From NCBI GenBank assembly GCA_003249585.1, contig QKIM01000134.1, positions 1-8,595 on the forward strand: a stretch of DNA of 8,595 nt. The letters run 5' to 3'. Source of the DNA: Deltaproteobacteria bacterium. GTDB taxonomy: Bacteria > Myxococcota_A > Polyangia > HGW-17. Below are positions 1 to 6,476 of the stretch, piece after piece; within the stretch, counting starts at the first letter, position 1, and each line of letters starts with the position of its first letter. A program made the translations under genes and the position numbers. The notes under the pieces were generated by a model, which was given only the letters and a program-made list of their open reading frames with translations, was not told the origin of the DNA and did not search any database.

Positions 1-1
1 C

Positions 2-1456
2 TCCATCCTGGCGTCACTGCACCTCACGATCCTCTCCCTGGGTGTGCTCATCCCGTACTGGCTCGTGGTGCGCAGCCGCGTCGCGCCCTGGATCAAGCAC
101 CTGACCCTGGTGGCCCTGCACGGCGCCGTCATGGCGCTCTATTCCTTCCGGCTCTTTCCGCAGGTGGTCTACCATCCCGAGTTCGGGCCCGCGGGGGTCA
201 TGTTCGCCTTCTTCCTCCCGCTGCGGCTCTTCTGGTATCACTACCAGATCGCCCGGGCGAAGTTCTCGGGGATCACCCTCAGGGAGCTTCTGACCTACTT
301 CTTCCTGGCGCCGGCGCCCTTCATGCTGCCCTACATGTTCGCCCTGCCCAGACGGGAGGAGCTGGCCGCCCTGGAAGAGCCCACGGCCGAGGTGAAGGGC
401 CGTGGGACTCTCTACGTAGCCGCGGGCCTCGCCCTCTACCTCACCTACCGGCTCCTGGACACGGCGGTTATGCGCCTCTCCGGCCTGCCCCACATGAAGG
501 CGATCCTCTTCCCCTGGGGGTATCCGCTGGAGCCCGTCTTCTGGGCACTGGGGTCTTCCTACATGATCACCGGCCTTTACAACCGGCTCGGGGCGAAGGT
601 CACCCTGGCCTTCCGGTCGCCCCTCAGGTCCCCCTCGGTGCTGGAGTGGTGGCGCCGCTGGAACGTACACTTTCGCGACATGCTGGTGGACATGTTCTTC
701 TACCCGCTGGTCATGGGCAAGCGCCAGCACCCGTACCTGCGGCTGTGGGCCGGGGTCTTCGGCGTCTTCATAGTGGGCAGCACGCTCCTGCACTGGGGCG
801 TGAAGCACTACTTCATGAACGCCGCTCCGGTCCCCTACTGGTCCATGCTCGTGGAGAACGGCGTCATGTTCCTGGCGGTGGGGATCCTTCTGCATCTGGA
901 GAAGTATCGGCTGGACCGGCGCATGGCGCTGCGTCGTCAGGCCCGCAGCGAGGGGCGCCGGCTCGCCCCCGAGAAGCCCCCCCACCTGATCTTCCGGATC
1001 CTCTCCTACCCCCTCACCTACGCCATCGTCTTCGTCTCCGTCATCGGCGGATACACCACCAACCTTTTGGTTGAGGGGACCTACGTGGACCGTCCCACGG
1101 CGGTGATGCGGTACGCAAGGCGTCTGGAGCGGCAGGGTGAGAGAGTCCGGAGCGCCCGGTTCATGGAGCTGGCCCGCCGCGACTTCGAGGAGCGCATCGC
1201 GCCCTACGACGACCTCTCCTCGCCCTGGCGCATCAAGGAGCGCCACGGCGCCCTGAAGCTGTCCCTCATCTACGCCGACCGTGGTGACTCGGCCGCGCTC
1301 GGCCGCGTCGGCCGGCTGCTGGGCTGGCCCAAGGCCCTCTGGTCCGGGGCTCAGCGTCTTCGGGGCTATCCCTCGCTGCGCTCCCGCGTCCGGCGTGAGC
1401 TCACCCGGCTCAAGGGCTGGCGCGGCGCCAAGGCGCTGATATCGGGCGACCTCTGA
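2..1456 (+). CDS. MBOAT-family membrane O-acyltransferase, 5' end outside window
   Basis: Polytopic membrane protein of the MBOAT superfamily (AlgI/DltB-like), which moves acyl groups onto polysaccharides, lipids or peptides at the cytoplasmic membrane. The frame is open to the left edge, and the codons before the first GTG (position 44) encode a hydrophobic stretch, so the true start lies upstream; residues are counted from that GTG. The key evidence is the family-type motif E-W-W-R-R-W-N-x-H-F at 201-210, followed by D-x-x-V-D-M-F-F-Y-P-L and then a Leu-Leu-His-Trp-Gly segment whose His250 matches the conserved MBOAT histidine. Several hydrophobic helices flank these sites. After a last helix near 320-340 there are about 125 residues of Arg-rich, soluble-looking helical sequence (345-470), which is unusual for the AlgI type. 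The acceptor substrate cannot be read from the sequence. The family call is fairly secure; acetyl versus longer acyl donor is unknown. Confidence 0.82.
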   Translation, partial: SILASLHLTILSLGVLIPYWLVVRSRVAPWIKHLTLVALHGAVMALYSFRLFPQVVYHPEFGPAGVMFAFFLPLRLFWYHYQIARAKFSGITLRELLTYFFLAPAPFMLPYMFALPRREELAALEEPTAEVKGRGTLYVAAGLALYLTYRLLDTAVMRLSGLPHMKAILFPWGYPLEPVFWALGSSYMITGLYNRLGAKVTLAFRSPLRSPSVLEWWRRWNVHFRDMLVDMFFYPLVMGKRQHPYLRLWAGVFGVFIVGSTLLHWGVKHYFMNAAPVPYWSMLVENGVMFLAVGILLHLEKYRLDRRMALRRQARSEGRRLAPEKPPHLIFRILSYPLTYAIVFVSVIGGYTTNLLVEGTYVDRPTAVMRYARRLERQGERVRSARFMELARRDFEERIAPYDDLSSPWRIKERHGALKLSLIYADRGDSAALGRVGRLLGWPKALWSGAQRLRGYPSLRSRVRRELTRLKGWRGAKALISGDL

Positions 1457-1845
1457 TCCCGAGCCCTTTGTAGAGGCACCAACAAGAAACACCAGTGGTT
1501 GCAGGACACGCCCTCTTTGTTGGAGCGCCGGAGGAGACGGTGGTTTTTCCGCTGCAGCCGAAGGGTTCCCCAGGCGAAGAGGGCGAGCAGTCCCAGGGTG
1601 AAGAAGAGGGAGACGATGAGCAACAGTTCCCCGAAAGCTCCTATGGCTTCCATCTCATTTCGCGCGCCGGGAGCGTTGATCAGCCCAATGTACACCAGTT
1701 GAATCGCTGATAGCATGAAGATGGCGAAGTTGCCGAGGAGAAACCAAAGGGCATCGGTGAACAGGATATGAAGCGCCATGCACCCAAGCCCCTTTCCAGT
1801 CTCAGCCATGAGCTTCTGCATTTTTCTGAACATCCTTTTGACCAT
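1366..1845 (-). CDS. Small two-helix membrane protein, hypothetical
   Basis: I do not recognise this 159-residue ORF. It starts with a short basic amphipathic stretch (M-V-K-R-M-F-R-K-M-Q-K-L-M). Two strongly hydrophobic segments follow, at about 22-56 and 72-93, joined by a short polar loop with N-E-M-E. That pattern suggests a genuine inner-membrane protein rather than a chance frame. The start is uncertain: ATG codons at 1845, 1833, 1821 and 1809 are possible, and only a weak purine stretch precedes the first. It lies 50 bp downstream of the lipoprotein at 1896-2630 on the same strand and could be co-transcribed with it. The Arg-rich tail after about residue 100 has low-complexity, shadow-like composition, and the last 30 codons overlap the end of the convergent MBOAT gene. 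A frameshift that extended the true C terminus is possible. Confidence 0.5.
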   Translation of the reverse strand: MVKRMFRKMQKLMAETGKGLGCMALHILFTDALWFLLGNFAIFMLSAIQLVYIGLINAPGARNEMEAIGAFGELLLIVSLFFTLGLLALFAWGTLRLQRKNHRLLRRSNKEGVSCNHWCFLLVPLQRARDQRSPDISALAPRQPLSRVSSRRTRERSEG

Positions 1846-1895
1846 GGGACCCTACAGGCTGGAGAAGCATGTTTCGTGGCGTTGCGCAACTCGAG

Positions 1896-2630
1896 TCACT
1901 GCAGCATGTAGTAGGAGGCGCCCAGGTTGGCCTTCACCTGAGCGTCGAACTGCGTCTGCGCCTTGCGCTTGAAGTTTTCAGAGAGGTCTCCGGACTGTTT
2001 CCCCAGGGTGACGTAGGCGGTACCCCCGCCCTTTGCAGAGACCTTGAACCCCCCAAGATAGGGCTTCTTGAGCCAGATATCGTAGACGCGCACCTCCCCC
2101 TCGAATCGGCCGGCGATGTACTTTTTAGAGCCGGCCACCATGGGCTCTTTGGCGACTGTGGGATGTAGCACCAGGAGGTAGCGGGAAATGGCCGTCCCCA
2201 CGAGGGCGCTCTTGAGCTTGGCTACGTCCTCCTCGTCGAGGGCTCCGGGGTAGAGCTGCTCGAGGGGGTTGGCGAGCGCAAAGGCGGCCCGATGCACGTG
2301 CGCGCTCAGACACACCGTGGGATAGAAGGCGGCGTATTTGCTCGGCTTGCGGTTGAGCTTCTTGAGATCCGCGTCGAGCATGCAGATCACCTGGCTGGGG
2401 GTGCGGGGCTTCAGTTTCGGGACAGGCGTGAGGGCCGGCCGCGCGTCGATCATCTTCGCGACCTGCCCAAGCCGGGTGAGGATCTTCTCGGCGGGCTTCC
2501 CATATTGCCCGATGACCTCCTTCATGGCTTTGAGGTGACGCTCACGACGGGCTTTTCGCTTGTTTTTACAGCCGGCGCCGATCAGCGACAGGGCCAGGGT
2601 GACGGTGACGAAGAGGTGGACGTTGCGCAT
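1896..2630 (-). CDS. Predicted lipoprotein of unknown function
   Basis: 244-residue secreted lipoprotein. Residues 1-20 form a signal peptide with a hydrophobic core, and the lipobox L-I-G-A-G-C places the lipidated cysteine at 21. Residue +2 is Lys, so there is no Asp inner-membrane retention signal and an outer-membrane location is likely. A very basic helical stretch follows (22-60), then a Pro-rich linker (64-79), a helical middle, and a beta-rich end (about 170-215) with a Gly-Gly-Gly turn at 201-203. I chose the ATG at 2630 because GGGGAGT lies just upstream; the TTG four codons earlier falls inside that Shine-Dalgarno sequence. The gene is divergent from the cysteine-rich lipoprotein at 3129 and may share its intergenic regulatory region. 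No catalytic motif or known family was recognised. Confidence 0.82.
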   Translation of the reverse strand: MRNVHLFVTVTLALSLIGAGCKNKRKARRERHLKAMKEVIGQYGKPAEKILTRLGQVAKMIDARPALTPVPKLKPRTPSQVICMLDADLKKLNRKPSKYAAFYPTVCLSAHVHRAAFALANPLEQLYPGALDEEDVAKLKSALVGTAISRYLLVLHPTVAKEPMVAGSKKYIAGRFEGEVRVYDIWLKKPYLGGFKVSAKGGGTAYVTLGKQSGDLSENFKRKAQTQFDAQVKANLGASYYMLQ

Positions 2631-2787
2631 GGTACTCCCCAATCGGACAAAAGGTTGCTCGGTTTCTTGAATTCCATGCTGAGATAATCACATTTTCCAG
2701 GTTGTGTCGATACAAATGGCCGATAGGGGGAATACCGACGTGCGGCCCGACGACCGGGCGCATGGTCAGCCTCAGCCTCTCCGATGA

Positions 2788-2847
2788 CCGGATCTGTCGT
2801 ATGGATGATTGTGTGGCGGCGGCTTTTGTGCAGCTCGAGAGATCCGG
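2788..2847. repeat. 8-bp inverted repeat with 44-bp spacer
   Basis: CCGGATCT at 2788-2795 is perfectly complementary to AGATCCGG at 2840-2847. It lies in the GC-richer half of the divergent intergenic region. The arms could be a pair of protein-binding sites or the base of a cruciform. With arms this short and a long spacer, chance is a fair alternative. Confidence 0.35.
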
Positions 2848-2871
2848 ATATGCAGATGTATGTTAAATTTT

Positions 2872-2977
2872 TGTACATATCGTACACCGCGTAGTCGATG
2901 GATTCGGTTAATTTGGCCGTGTTTGTGCAATATCTAAACATTCGTACAAAAACTGTACAATCGTATTTCGTACACCG
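2872..2977. promoter_or_regulatory. TGTACA/TCGTACA half-site array (candidate activator-binding sites)
   Basis: Two perfect inverted repeats have the same 5-5-5 geometry. TGTAC-N5-GTACA lies at 2872-2886, and GTACA-N5-TGTAC at 2944-2958. In addition TCGTACACCG occurs twice exactly, at 2880-2889 and 2968-2977, 88 bp apart, and TCGTACA occurs once more at 2942-2948. The cluster lies about 60-165 bp upstream of the -24/-12 promoter at 3034-3050. That is the usual range for enhancer-binding-protein sites that activate sigma-54 RNA polymerase by DNA looping. The repeats are directly visible; their role as activator sites is inference. They could instead regulate the divergent gene starting at 2630. 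Confidence 0.55.
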
Positions 2978-3033
2978 AATACCCAATATCCTAAATTAAG
3001 AAATGCTTTCAATGACATATGGATATTTCAAAA

Positions 3034-3050
3034 TTGGCATTGCATTTGCA
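3034..3050 (+). promoter_or_regulatory. Sigma-54 (-24/-12) promoter
   Basis: The sequence TTGGCATTGCATTTGCA fits the RpoN consensus TGGCAC-N5-TTGCA with one mismatch. GG is at 3036-3037 and GC at 3048-3049, with exactly 10 bases between them. Transcription would start near 3061, giving a leader of about 68 nt before the ATG at 3129. Sigma-54 promoters need an AAA+ activator bound upstream, and candidate sites lie at 2872-2977. Confidence 0.7.
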
Positions 3051-3128
3051 TTTCTGTTCCCTGTTCATTGCGACACATCACTTATGTCCCGCTCTCTTCC
3101 TCTTCTCGCAGTGAACAAGGAGCGCGCC

Positions 3129-4808
3129 ATGAAAACCACCGCCCGTTATCTCTTCATCACCCTCTTCGGCCTCATGTATTTCGGTTGCTCGGAAAGCGAC
3201 AGCGCCCAGAACAACGAGGAAAAGTCCGGCGCCGAGGTAACTTCCTATACGGTATTTGAACCGGGCGTGACCATCCTCTCCCTCAACGTCGAGCGCTCCA
3301 TCAAGGTCGCCTACGCCGAAGGGGAAGACGTCGTCATCATCGAGGCGGTGCGCGGAAGCCTGACGCCCGAGGGATACCGTCAGGACCCCACCTTCCCCAA
3401 ATATGAGATGGACACCCGCATTACGGACAGAGAGGGACGCCTCCTCTATCTGCGGCGCGGTGGCGACCGCTTCGTCGGCCCGACCTGGGAAGATGACCTC
3501 CTGGTGCAGGACAGCATGCTGCCTTCCCCCGAAGGGAACCGCAACCTCTTTGCCCTGGTCGCAAAAGCCGCCCAGCGCATCGAGGCGCAGGTCGTCGCGG
3601 AGAAGGGTGCCAGCACGGCCGCCCAGATGCTCTACGAGATCAAGGCCATCAAGAGCTTTGGTAACTCCGCACTGGCAAGCATCGCGGCCTCGGATGAAGA
3701 GATCATCCAGAAGTTCGGCAGCCTCGACGTCCAGGATTTCATCCCCCTGGCGGGCGGTGGCGGAAGCCTCGCGGGCGACGAGAACGAGGTCACCGACTTC
3801 TCCCGTGGGTACTACTTCCTGGGCCTGCATGAGAAGACCACCCTGGTCATCGCCCACCACACCGCCACCCGCATCCATAAATACAACGCGGGCTCCTACA
3901 CCTACTTCGACTTCTGCAACCACGGCACCTGCCCCAGCGACATGACCCAGGACTGCACGCTGTCCATGGTCGAGAAACCGGACTGGGCCGCCTACACCTG
4001 CCAGACCGATTACGACGCCTTCTCCAACGACGGGCATAACTGCCACGACGACTCCCGCGTCCAGATGGCCTCCTTCGTCTACGGCAAGACCAACACCGGC
4101 AGCCAGTACTGGTGCGGCGACGGCAACTCGTCCACCGACTTCAGCGCCGGCACCGAGGCCGGATACCCCACCTGCAGCGACTCCTCCCGTTCGGGGTACA
4201 ACCACCCCGACATGTACAACTACTCCGAGACCAACACCAACTCCGCCCTGCAGTACACCACCAACTACAGCGTGGTGCTCTCGGCCGGGGCCACCTACAC
4301 CATCTCCACCTGCGACACCACCGATGATGACACCTACCTGAGACTCTTCAACGGGACGACCCAGGTCTCCTCCAGCGATGATGGCTGCGGCCTCCAGTCA
4401 AAGATCACCTACACGCCGACCCACACCGCCACCTACTCCATCCACGCCGGCTGCTACGGCAGCGGCTCCTGCACGGCCAAGGTGAACGTCAACCTGGTGA
4501 GCTCCAACCCTTCTCCCCGCTACTACGTGGAGAGCAACACCGACTCCGCACAGCAGTACACCACCAACTACTCCGTCTCGCTCACCGCCGGCAAGACCTA
4601 TGAGATCGCCACCTGCGACAACTCCTCCACGGACACCTTCCTGCGCCTCTTCGACAGCGCGGGCAGCCAGGTCACCTACAGCGACGACGGCTGCGGGCTC
4701 CAGTCCAAGATGACCGTCACGCCGTCGGTCTCCGGCACCTTCTCCATCCACGCCGGCTGCTACGGCAGCAGCTCCTGCAACGGGACCGTCGTGGTCACCC
4801 AGCTGTAG
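3129..4808 (+). CDS. Cysteine-rich secreted lipoprotein with tandem PPC-like repeats
   Basis: 559-residue predicted lipoprotein. The signal peptide ends in the lipobox L-M-Y-F-G-C (Cys20), and Ser at +2 suits outer-membrane export. The start is the ATG at 3129, with AAGGAG six bases upstream. Domain order: an N-terminal beta-rich domain (about 36-128) with R-G (75-76), Y-E-M-D (92-95), G-G (111-112) and P-x-W-x-D-D (118-123); a helical linker (137-200); a Gly-rich turn (208-215); a cysteine module from C-N-H-G-T-C (263-268) through C-x2-D-Y (291-295) and C-x-D-D (305-308) to C-G-D (329-331); then two C-terminal repeats (363-456, 465-559) resembling bacterial pre-peptidase C-terminal domains. 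The first 330 residues are paralogous to the lipoprotein at 6477-7586. No catalytic site is recognised, so a binding or surface role is likelier than an enzyme. Expression is probably sigma-54-dependent. Confidence 0.85.
   Translation: MKTTARYLFITLFGLMYFGCSESDSAQNNEEKSGAEVTSYTVFEPGVTILSLNVERSIKVAYAEGEDVVIIEAVRGSLTPEGYRQDPTFPKYEMDTRITDREGRLLYLRRGGDRFVGPTWEDDLLVQDSMLPSPEGNRNLFALVAKAAQRIEAQVVAEKGASTAAQMLYEIKAIKSFGNSALASIAASDEEIIQKFGSLDVQDFIPLAGGGGSLAGDENEVTDFSRGYYFLGLHEKTTLVIAHHTATRIHKYNAGSYTYFDFCNHGTCPSDMTQDCTLSMVEKPDWAAYTCQTDYDAFSNDGHNCHDDSRVQMASFVYGKTNTGSQYWCGDGNSSTDFSAGTEAGYPTCSDSSRSGYNHPDMYNYSETNTNSALQYTTNYSVVLSAGATYTISTCDTTDDDTYLRLFNGTTQVSSSDDGCGLQSKITYTPTHTATYSIHAGCYGSGSCTAKVNVNLVSSNPSPRYYVESNTDSAQQYTTNYSVSLTAGKTYEIATCDNSSTDTFLRLFDSAGSQVTYSDDGCGLQSKMTVTPSVSGTFSIHAGCYGSSSCNGTVVVTQL
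4215..4496 (+). repeat. PPC-like repeat unit 1 (residues 363-456 of the lipoprotein)
   Basis: First of two tandem beta-sandwich-type repeats. It carries the pattern Q-Y-T-T-N-Y, A-G-x-T-Y-x-I-x-T-C-D, D-T-Y-L-R-L-F, S-D-D-G-C-G-L-Q-S-K and I-H-A-G-C-Y-G. The D-T-x-L-R-L-F and S-D-D-G-C segments are typical of PPC (pre-peptidase C-terminal) domains, which are found at the ends of secreted bacterial proteins. Four cysteines (395, 420, 442, 448) recur in the second copy and probably form two disulfides. Confidence 0.75.
4521..4805 (+). repeat. PPC-like repeat unit 2 (residues 465-559 of the lipoprotein)
   Basis: Second copy, aligning with the first almost without gaps and conserving all four cysteines (496, 522, 544, 550). 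A 28-bp stretch is identical in both copies (4436-4463 and 4742-4769), as is the 18-base CAGTACACCACCAACTAC. This points to recent duplication or gene conversion. The protein ends seven residues after the last cysteine segment. Confidence 0.75.
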
Positions 4809-4863
4809 CCCTTCCTTTCCACTGCTCCACCGTACAGTTTGTCAGAATCGCAAGGCTTTGGCC

Positions 4864-4888
4864 CCTGGGGCAGCCAGGCCCATTCTTT
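4864..4888 (+). terminator. Weak candidate terminator hairpin
   Basis: CCTGG (4864-4868), a 5-base loop and CCAGG (4874-4878) form a short perfect stem 55 bp past the lipoprotein stop, followed by CCCATTCTTT. The U-run is interrupted and the outer bases do not extend the stem well, so termination here is uncertain. Confidence 0.25.
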
Positions 4889-5004
4889 ACCGCGCGGCCA
4901 GGGACCAAATCGGTTGCCGCGCGCCTCGAATCATGCAAGCATGGCCCCGAACACGTTGAACGATCCGCCTGCACGTCAAGGCACTCCCACAGGAGGCGAA
5001 GAAC

Positions 5005-6222
5005 ATGTTTCAACTGGTACCCGTGGCCTCTGTCCTCCATCCCCCCCGTGACACCGAGCGGATGGTGGGCGAGATCAGCGCAAAGCTCGCCCGTCACCAC
5101 CTGGATCACCGGATCGTCGATCGAGCCGCCCCCCTCTCTCAGGAGGAGCCCCTGGTGCTCCTGACCGTGACGGGGGGTACAGAGCACCTGGTGATGAAAA
5201 GAGCCATGGAATGGGAGGGTCCTGTCATCCTGGCGGCCCACCCCTCGTCCAACTCCTTCCCGGCTGCCCTGGAGATCCTGGCCCGGCTGCAGCAGGTCAA
5301 CAAGAGAGGGAGGATCGTGATGCTTGGAGACAGGGAGGAGGATTACCAGGGACTGCGGCGTCTGCTCAACGCGGTCAATGCACACAGGGCGCTCGCCCGA
5401 ACCCGGCTCGGGGTGTTCGGAGAGCCCTCTGACTGGCTCATCGCCAGCCCCGCTGACCTTCAGAAAACGAAAGACCTTTTCACGCCGAAGCTGGTGAAGA
5501 TCCCCATGTCCGAGATCATCTCCGCCATGGACGACATGGGCGACGATCAGGCCCAAGAGTTTCAACGATCCTACGTGGACGGGACCACCTGTGTGGTCGA
5601 GCCGGACGCGGCTGATCTCCTGAAGGCGTCCAAGGTCTATTGGGCCACCAGACGGGTCATCGAGGAGCACGCCCTGGACGCGTGCACCATGCGCTGCTTC
5701 GATCTCGTGACGAATCTGCAGACAACGGGCTGCCTCGCCCTCTCCAGCCTCATCGACCAGGGCATCATGGCGGGGTGCGAAGGGGATATCCCCGCGACCC
5801 TGACGATGCTCTTCATGAACCTCCTCACGGGCGAGGTTCCCTTCATGGCGAACCCCCAGGAGGTGAACAGGGTCGACAACACGGTCTGGGTCGCGCACTG
5901 CACCATCGCCCGAAACCTGCTCACCGGCTACAGCCTCCGCTCCCACTTCGAGTCCTCCCTGGGAGTCGGGATCCAGGGAATCGTGGCTCCACAGAAGATC
6001 ACCCTGGCGAGGATCGGCGGTGAGGATCTCTCACAGCTCTTCGTGGCGAGCGGGGAAATCCTGGAACATGGAGAGGATCCCGAGCGCTGCCGGACCCAAC
6101 TGAAGCTGCGCCTCGACGAGAGCGTGGACTATTTTCTCTCAAGTCCGCTGGGAAACCATCACGTCCTCATCCGCGGGCACTGGAAGGAAGAACTTCTGGA
6201 ATACTATAATCTTTACAGGTGA
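5005..6222 (+). CDS. L-fucose/L-arabinose isomerase-family protein
   Basis: 405-residue cytoplasmic protein with no signal peptide. It resembles the FucI/AraA-like aldose-ketose isomerase superfamily (COG2407-type 'L-fucose isomerase-like' proteins). The N-terminal half looks like alternating alpha/beta sugar-binding domains. Diagnostic segments lie in the C-terminal half: C-F-D-L-V (231-235), C-L-A-L-S-S-L-I-D-Q-G-I (243-254), C-E-G-D-I-P-A (258-264), N-T-V-W-V-A-H-C-T (292-300), S-H-F-E-S-x-L-G-V-G-I-Q-G (313-325), R-C-R-T-Q-L (361-366) and P-L-G-N-H-H-V (381-387). Glu259, Asp261 and His385/386 are plausible divalent-metal or catalytic positions. The family is known for aldose-ketose interconversion, but many COG2407 members are uncharacterised and the substrate is unknown. 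AGGAGG at 4991-4996 supports the ATG. It lies between two paralogous lipoprotein genes; an intrinsic terminator follows, and the second lipoprotein has its own promoter. Confidence 0.8.
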   Translation: MFQLVPVASVLHPPRDTERMVGEISAKLARHHLDHRIVDRAAPLSQEEPLVLLTVTGGTEHLVMKRAMEWEGPVILAAHPSSNSFPAALEILARLQQVNKRGRIVMLGDREEDYQGLRRLLNAVNAHRALARTRLGVFGEPSDWLIASPADLQKTKDLFTPKLVKIPMSEIISAMDDMGDDQAQEFQRSYVDGTTCVVEPDAADLLKASKVYWATRRVIEEHALDACTMRCFDLVTNLQTTGCLALSSLIDQGIMAGCEGDIPATLTMLFMNLLTGEVPFMANPQEVNRVDNTVWVAHCTIARNLLTGYSLRSHFESSLGVGIQGIVAPQKITLARIGGEDLSQLFVASGEILEHGEDPERCRTQLKLRLDESVDYFLSSPLGNHHVLIRGHWKEELLEYYNLYR

Positions 6223-6237
6223 CCCGCCCGCCTGGAC

Positions 6238-6261
6238 GCTCCCAGAGGGGGGGCTCTTTTT
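6238..6261 (+). terminator. Intrinsic terminator of the isomerase-like gene
   Basis: GCTCCC (6238-6243) pairs with GGGGGC (6249-6254), with one G-U pair, around a five-base loop. TCTTTTT (6255-6261) follows. It lies 16 bp past the stop codon, which fits rho-independent termination. Confidence 0.65.
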
Positions 6262-6317
6262 CATGGGCAGTCCCTCCCTCGCCTCCCTCTCCTGTCATAC
6301 ACGTCGTTCATTCATCC

Positions 6318-6335
6318 ATACATACTGTTTTGTAT
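6318..6335. promoter_or_regulatory. Inverted repeat upstream of the second lipoprotein promoter
   Basis: ATACA-N8-TGTAT is a perfect 5-bp inverted repeat in AT-rich sequence, about 65 bp upstream of the -24/-12 element at 6398-6414. Its placement is compatible with an activator site. The related TCATACACG at 6295-6303 loosely resembles the TCGTACACCG repeats upstream of the first lipoprotein. The arms are short, so this is tentative. Confidence 0.35.
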
Positions 6336-6397
6336 CTTCACTACCCGAATCCTGAATAGGTCATTGTAAATATTGTGCAATAAATATTGCTATATTA

Positions 6398-6414
6398 TGG
6401 GCATCAACGTTGCG
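6398..6414 (+). promoter_or_regulatory. Sigma-54-like (-24/-12) promoter
   Basis: TGGGCATCAACGTTGCG has GG at 6400-6401, GC at 6412-6413 and the correct 10-base spacing. It shares GGCAT-N5-TTGC with the element at 3034-3050. Transcription would start near 6425, about 52 nt before the ATG at 6477. The match to TGGCAC-N5-TTGCA is weaker than in the first promoter. A sigma-70 promoter in the same AT-rich stretch (TTGTAA at 6364, TATATT at 6391) is a poor alternative because its spacer is 21 bp. Confidence 0.55.
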
Positions 6415-6476
6415 TTGTCCCCGCAGGGACCGAACAAATGGGCCGGACCATCATCCACCGACCGAGAGGAGTCACG

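Larger units (their letters stand above)
2631..3128. promoter_or_regulatory. Divergent intergenic region with AT-rich core
   Basis: This 498-bp non-coding stretch separates the divergent lipoprotein genes at 2630 (minus) and 3129 (plus). Its left half has ordinary GC content. From about 2855 to 3070 it is markedly AT-rich, holding the TGTACA/TCGTACA half-site array and a -24/-12 element. For the minus-strand gene only a weak sigma-70-like pair is visible: TCGACA at 2710-2705 and GATTAT at 2689-2684, with a short 15-bp spacer. The in-frame upstream extension of the plus gene (from 3003) is not treated as coding because it would place the signal peptide inside the protein. A minus-strand frame across 2582-2986 looks like noise. 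Confidence 0.6.

Noticed and set aside
14..1492. Long minus-strand open frame opposite the MBOAT gene
   Set aside because: Its composition (Gly, Pro, Glu, His-rich) is typical of a GC-rich antisense shadow. The plus strand shows real membrane and motif signals.
2741..2758. Possible minus-strand -24/-12 element for the lipoprotein starting at 2630
   Set aside because: Only the GG and GC with correct spacing match, in GC-rich sequence where this occurs by chance; the flanking consensus bases are wrong.
2582..2986. Minus-strand 134-codon frame across the divergent intergenic region
   Set aside because: No family resemblance or ribosome binding site; it crosses the AT/GC boundary and overlaps the lipoprotein start in another frame.
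3003..3128. In-frame upstream extension of the first lipoprotein
   Set aside because: It would bury the signal peptide and would start upstream of the -24/-12 element; the ATG at 3129 has AAGGAG and a perfect lipoprotein N terminus.
3078..4205. Minus-strand open frame opposite the first cysteine-rich lipoprotein
   Set aside because: Val/Gly/Ala-rich shadow with no signal or motif; the plus-strand gene has a lipobox, a ribosome binding site and a paralogue.
4795..5946. Minus-strand open frame opposite the isomerase-like gene
   Set aside because: Low-information His/Gly/Arg-rich shadow; the plus strand matches a known enzyme family.
6387..6476. In-frame upstream extension of the second lipoprotein
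   Set aside because: It overlaps the promoter element and displaces the signal peptide; GAGGAG precedes the ATG at 6477.
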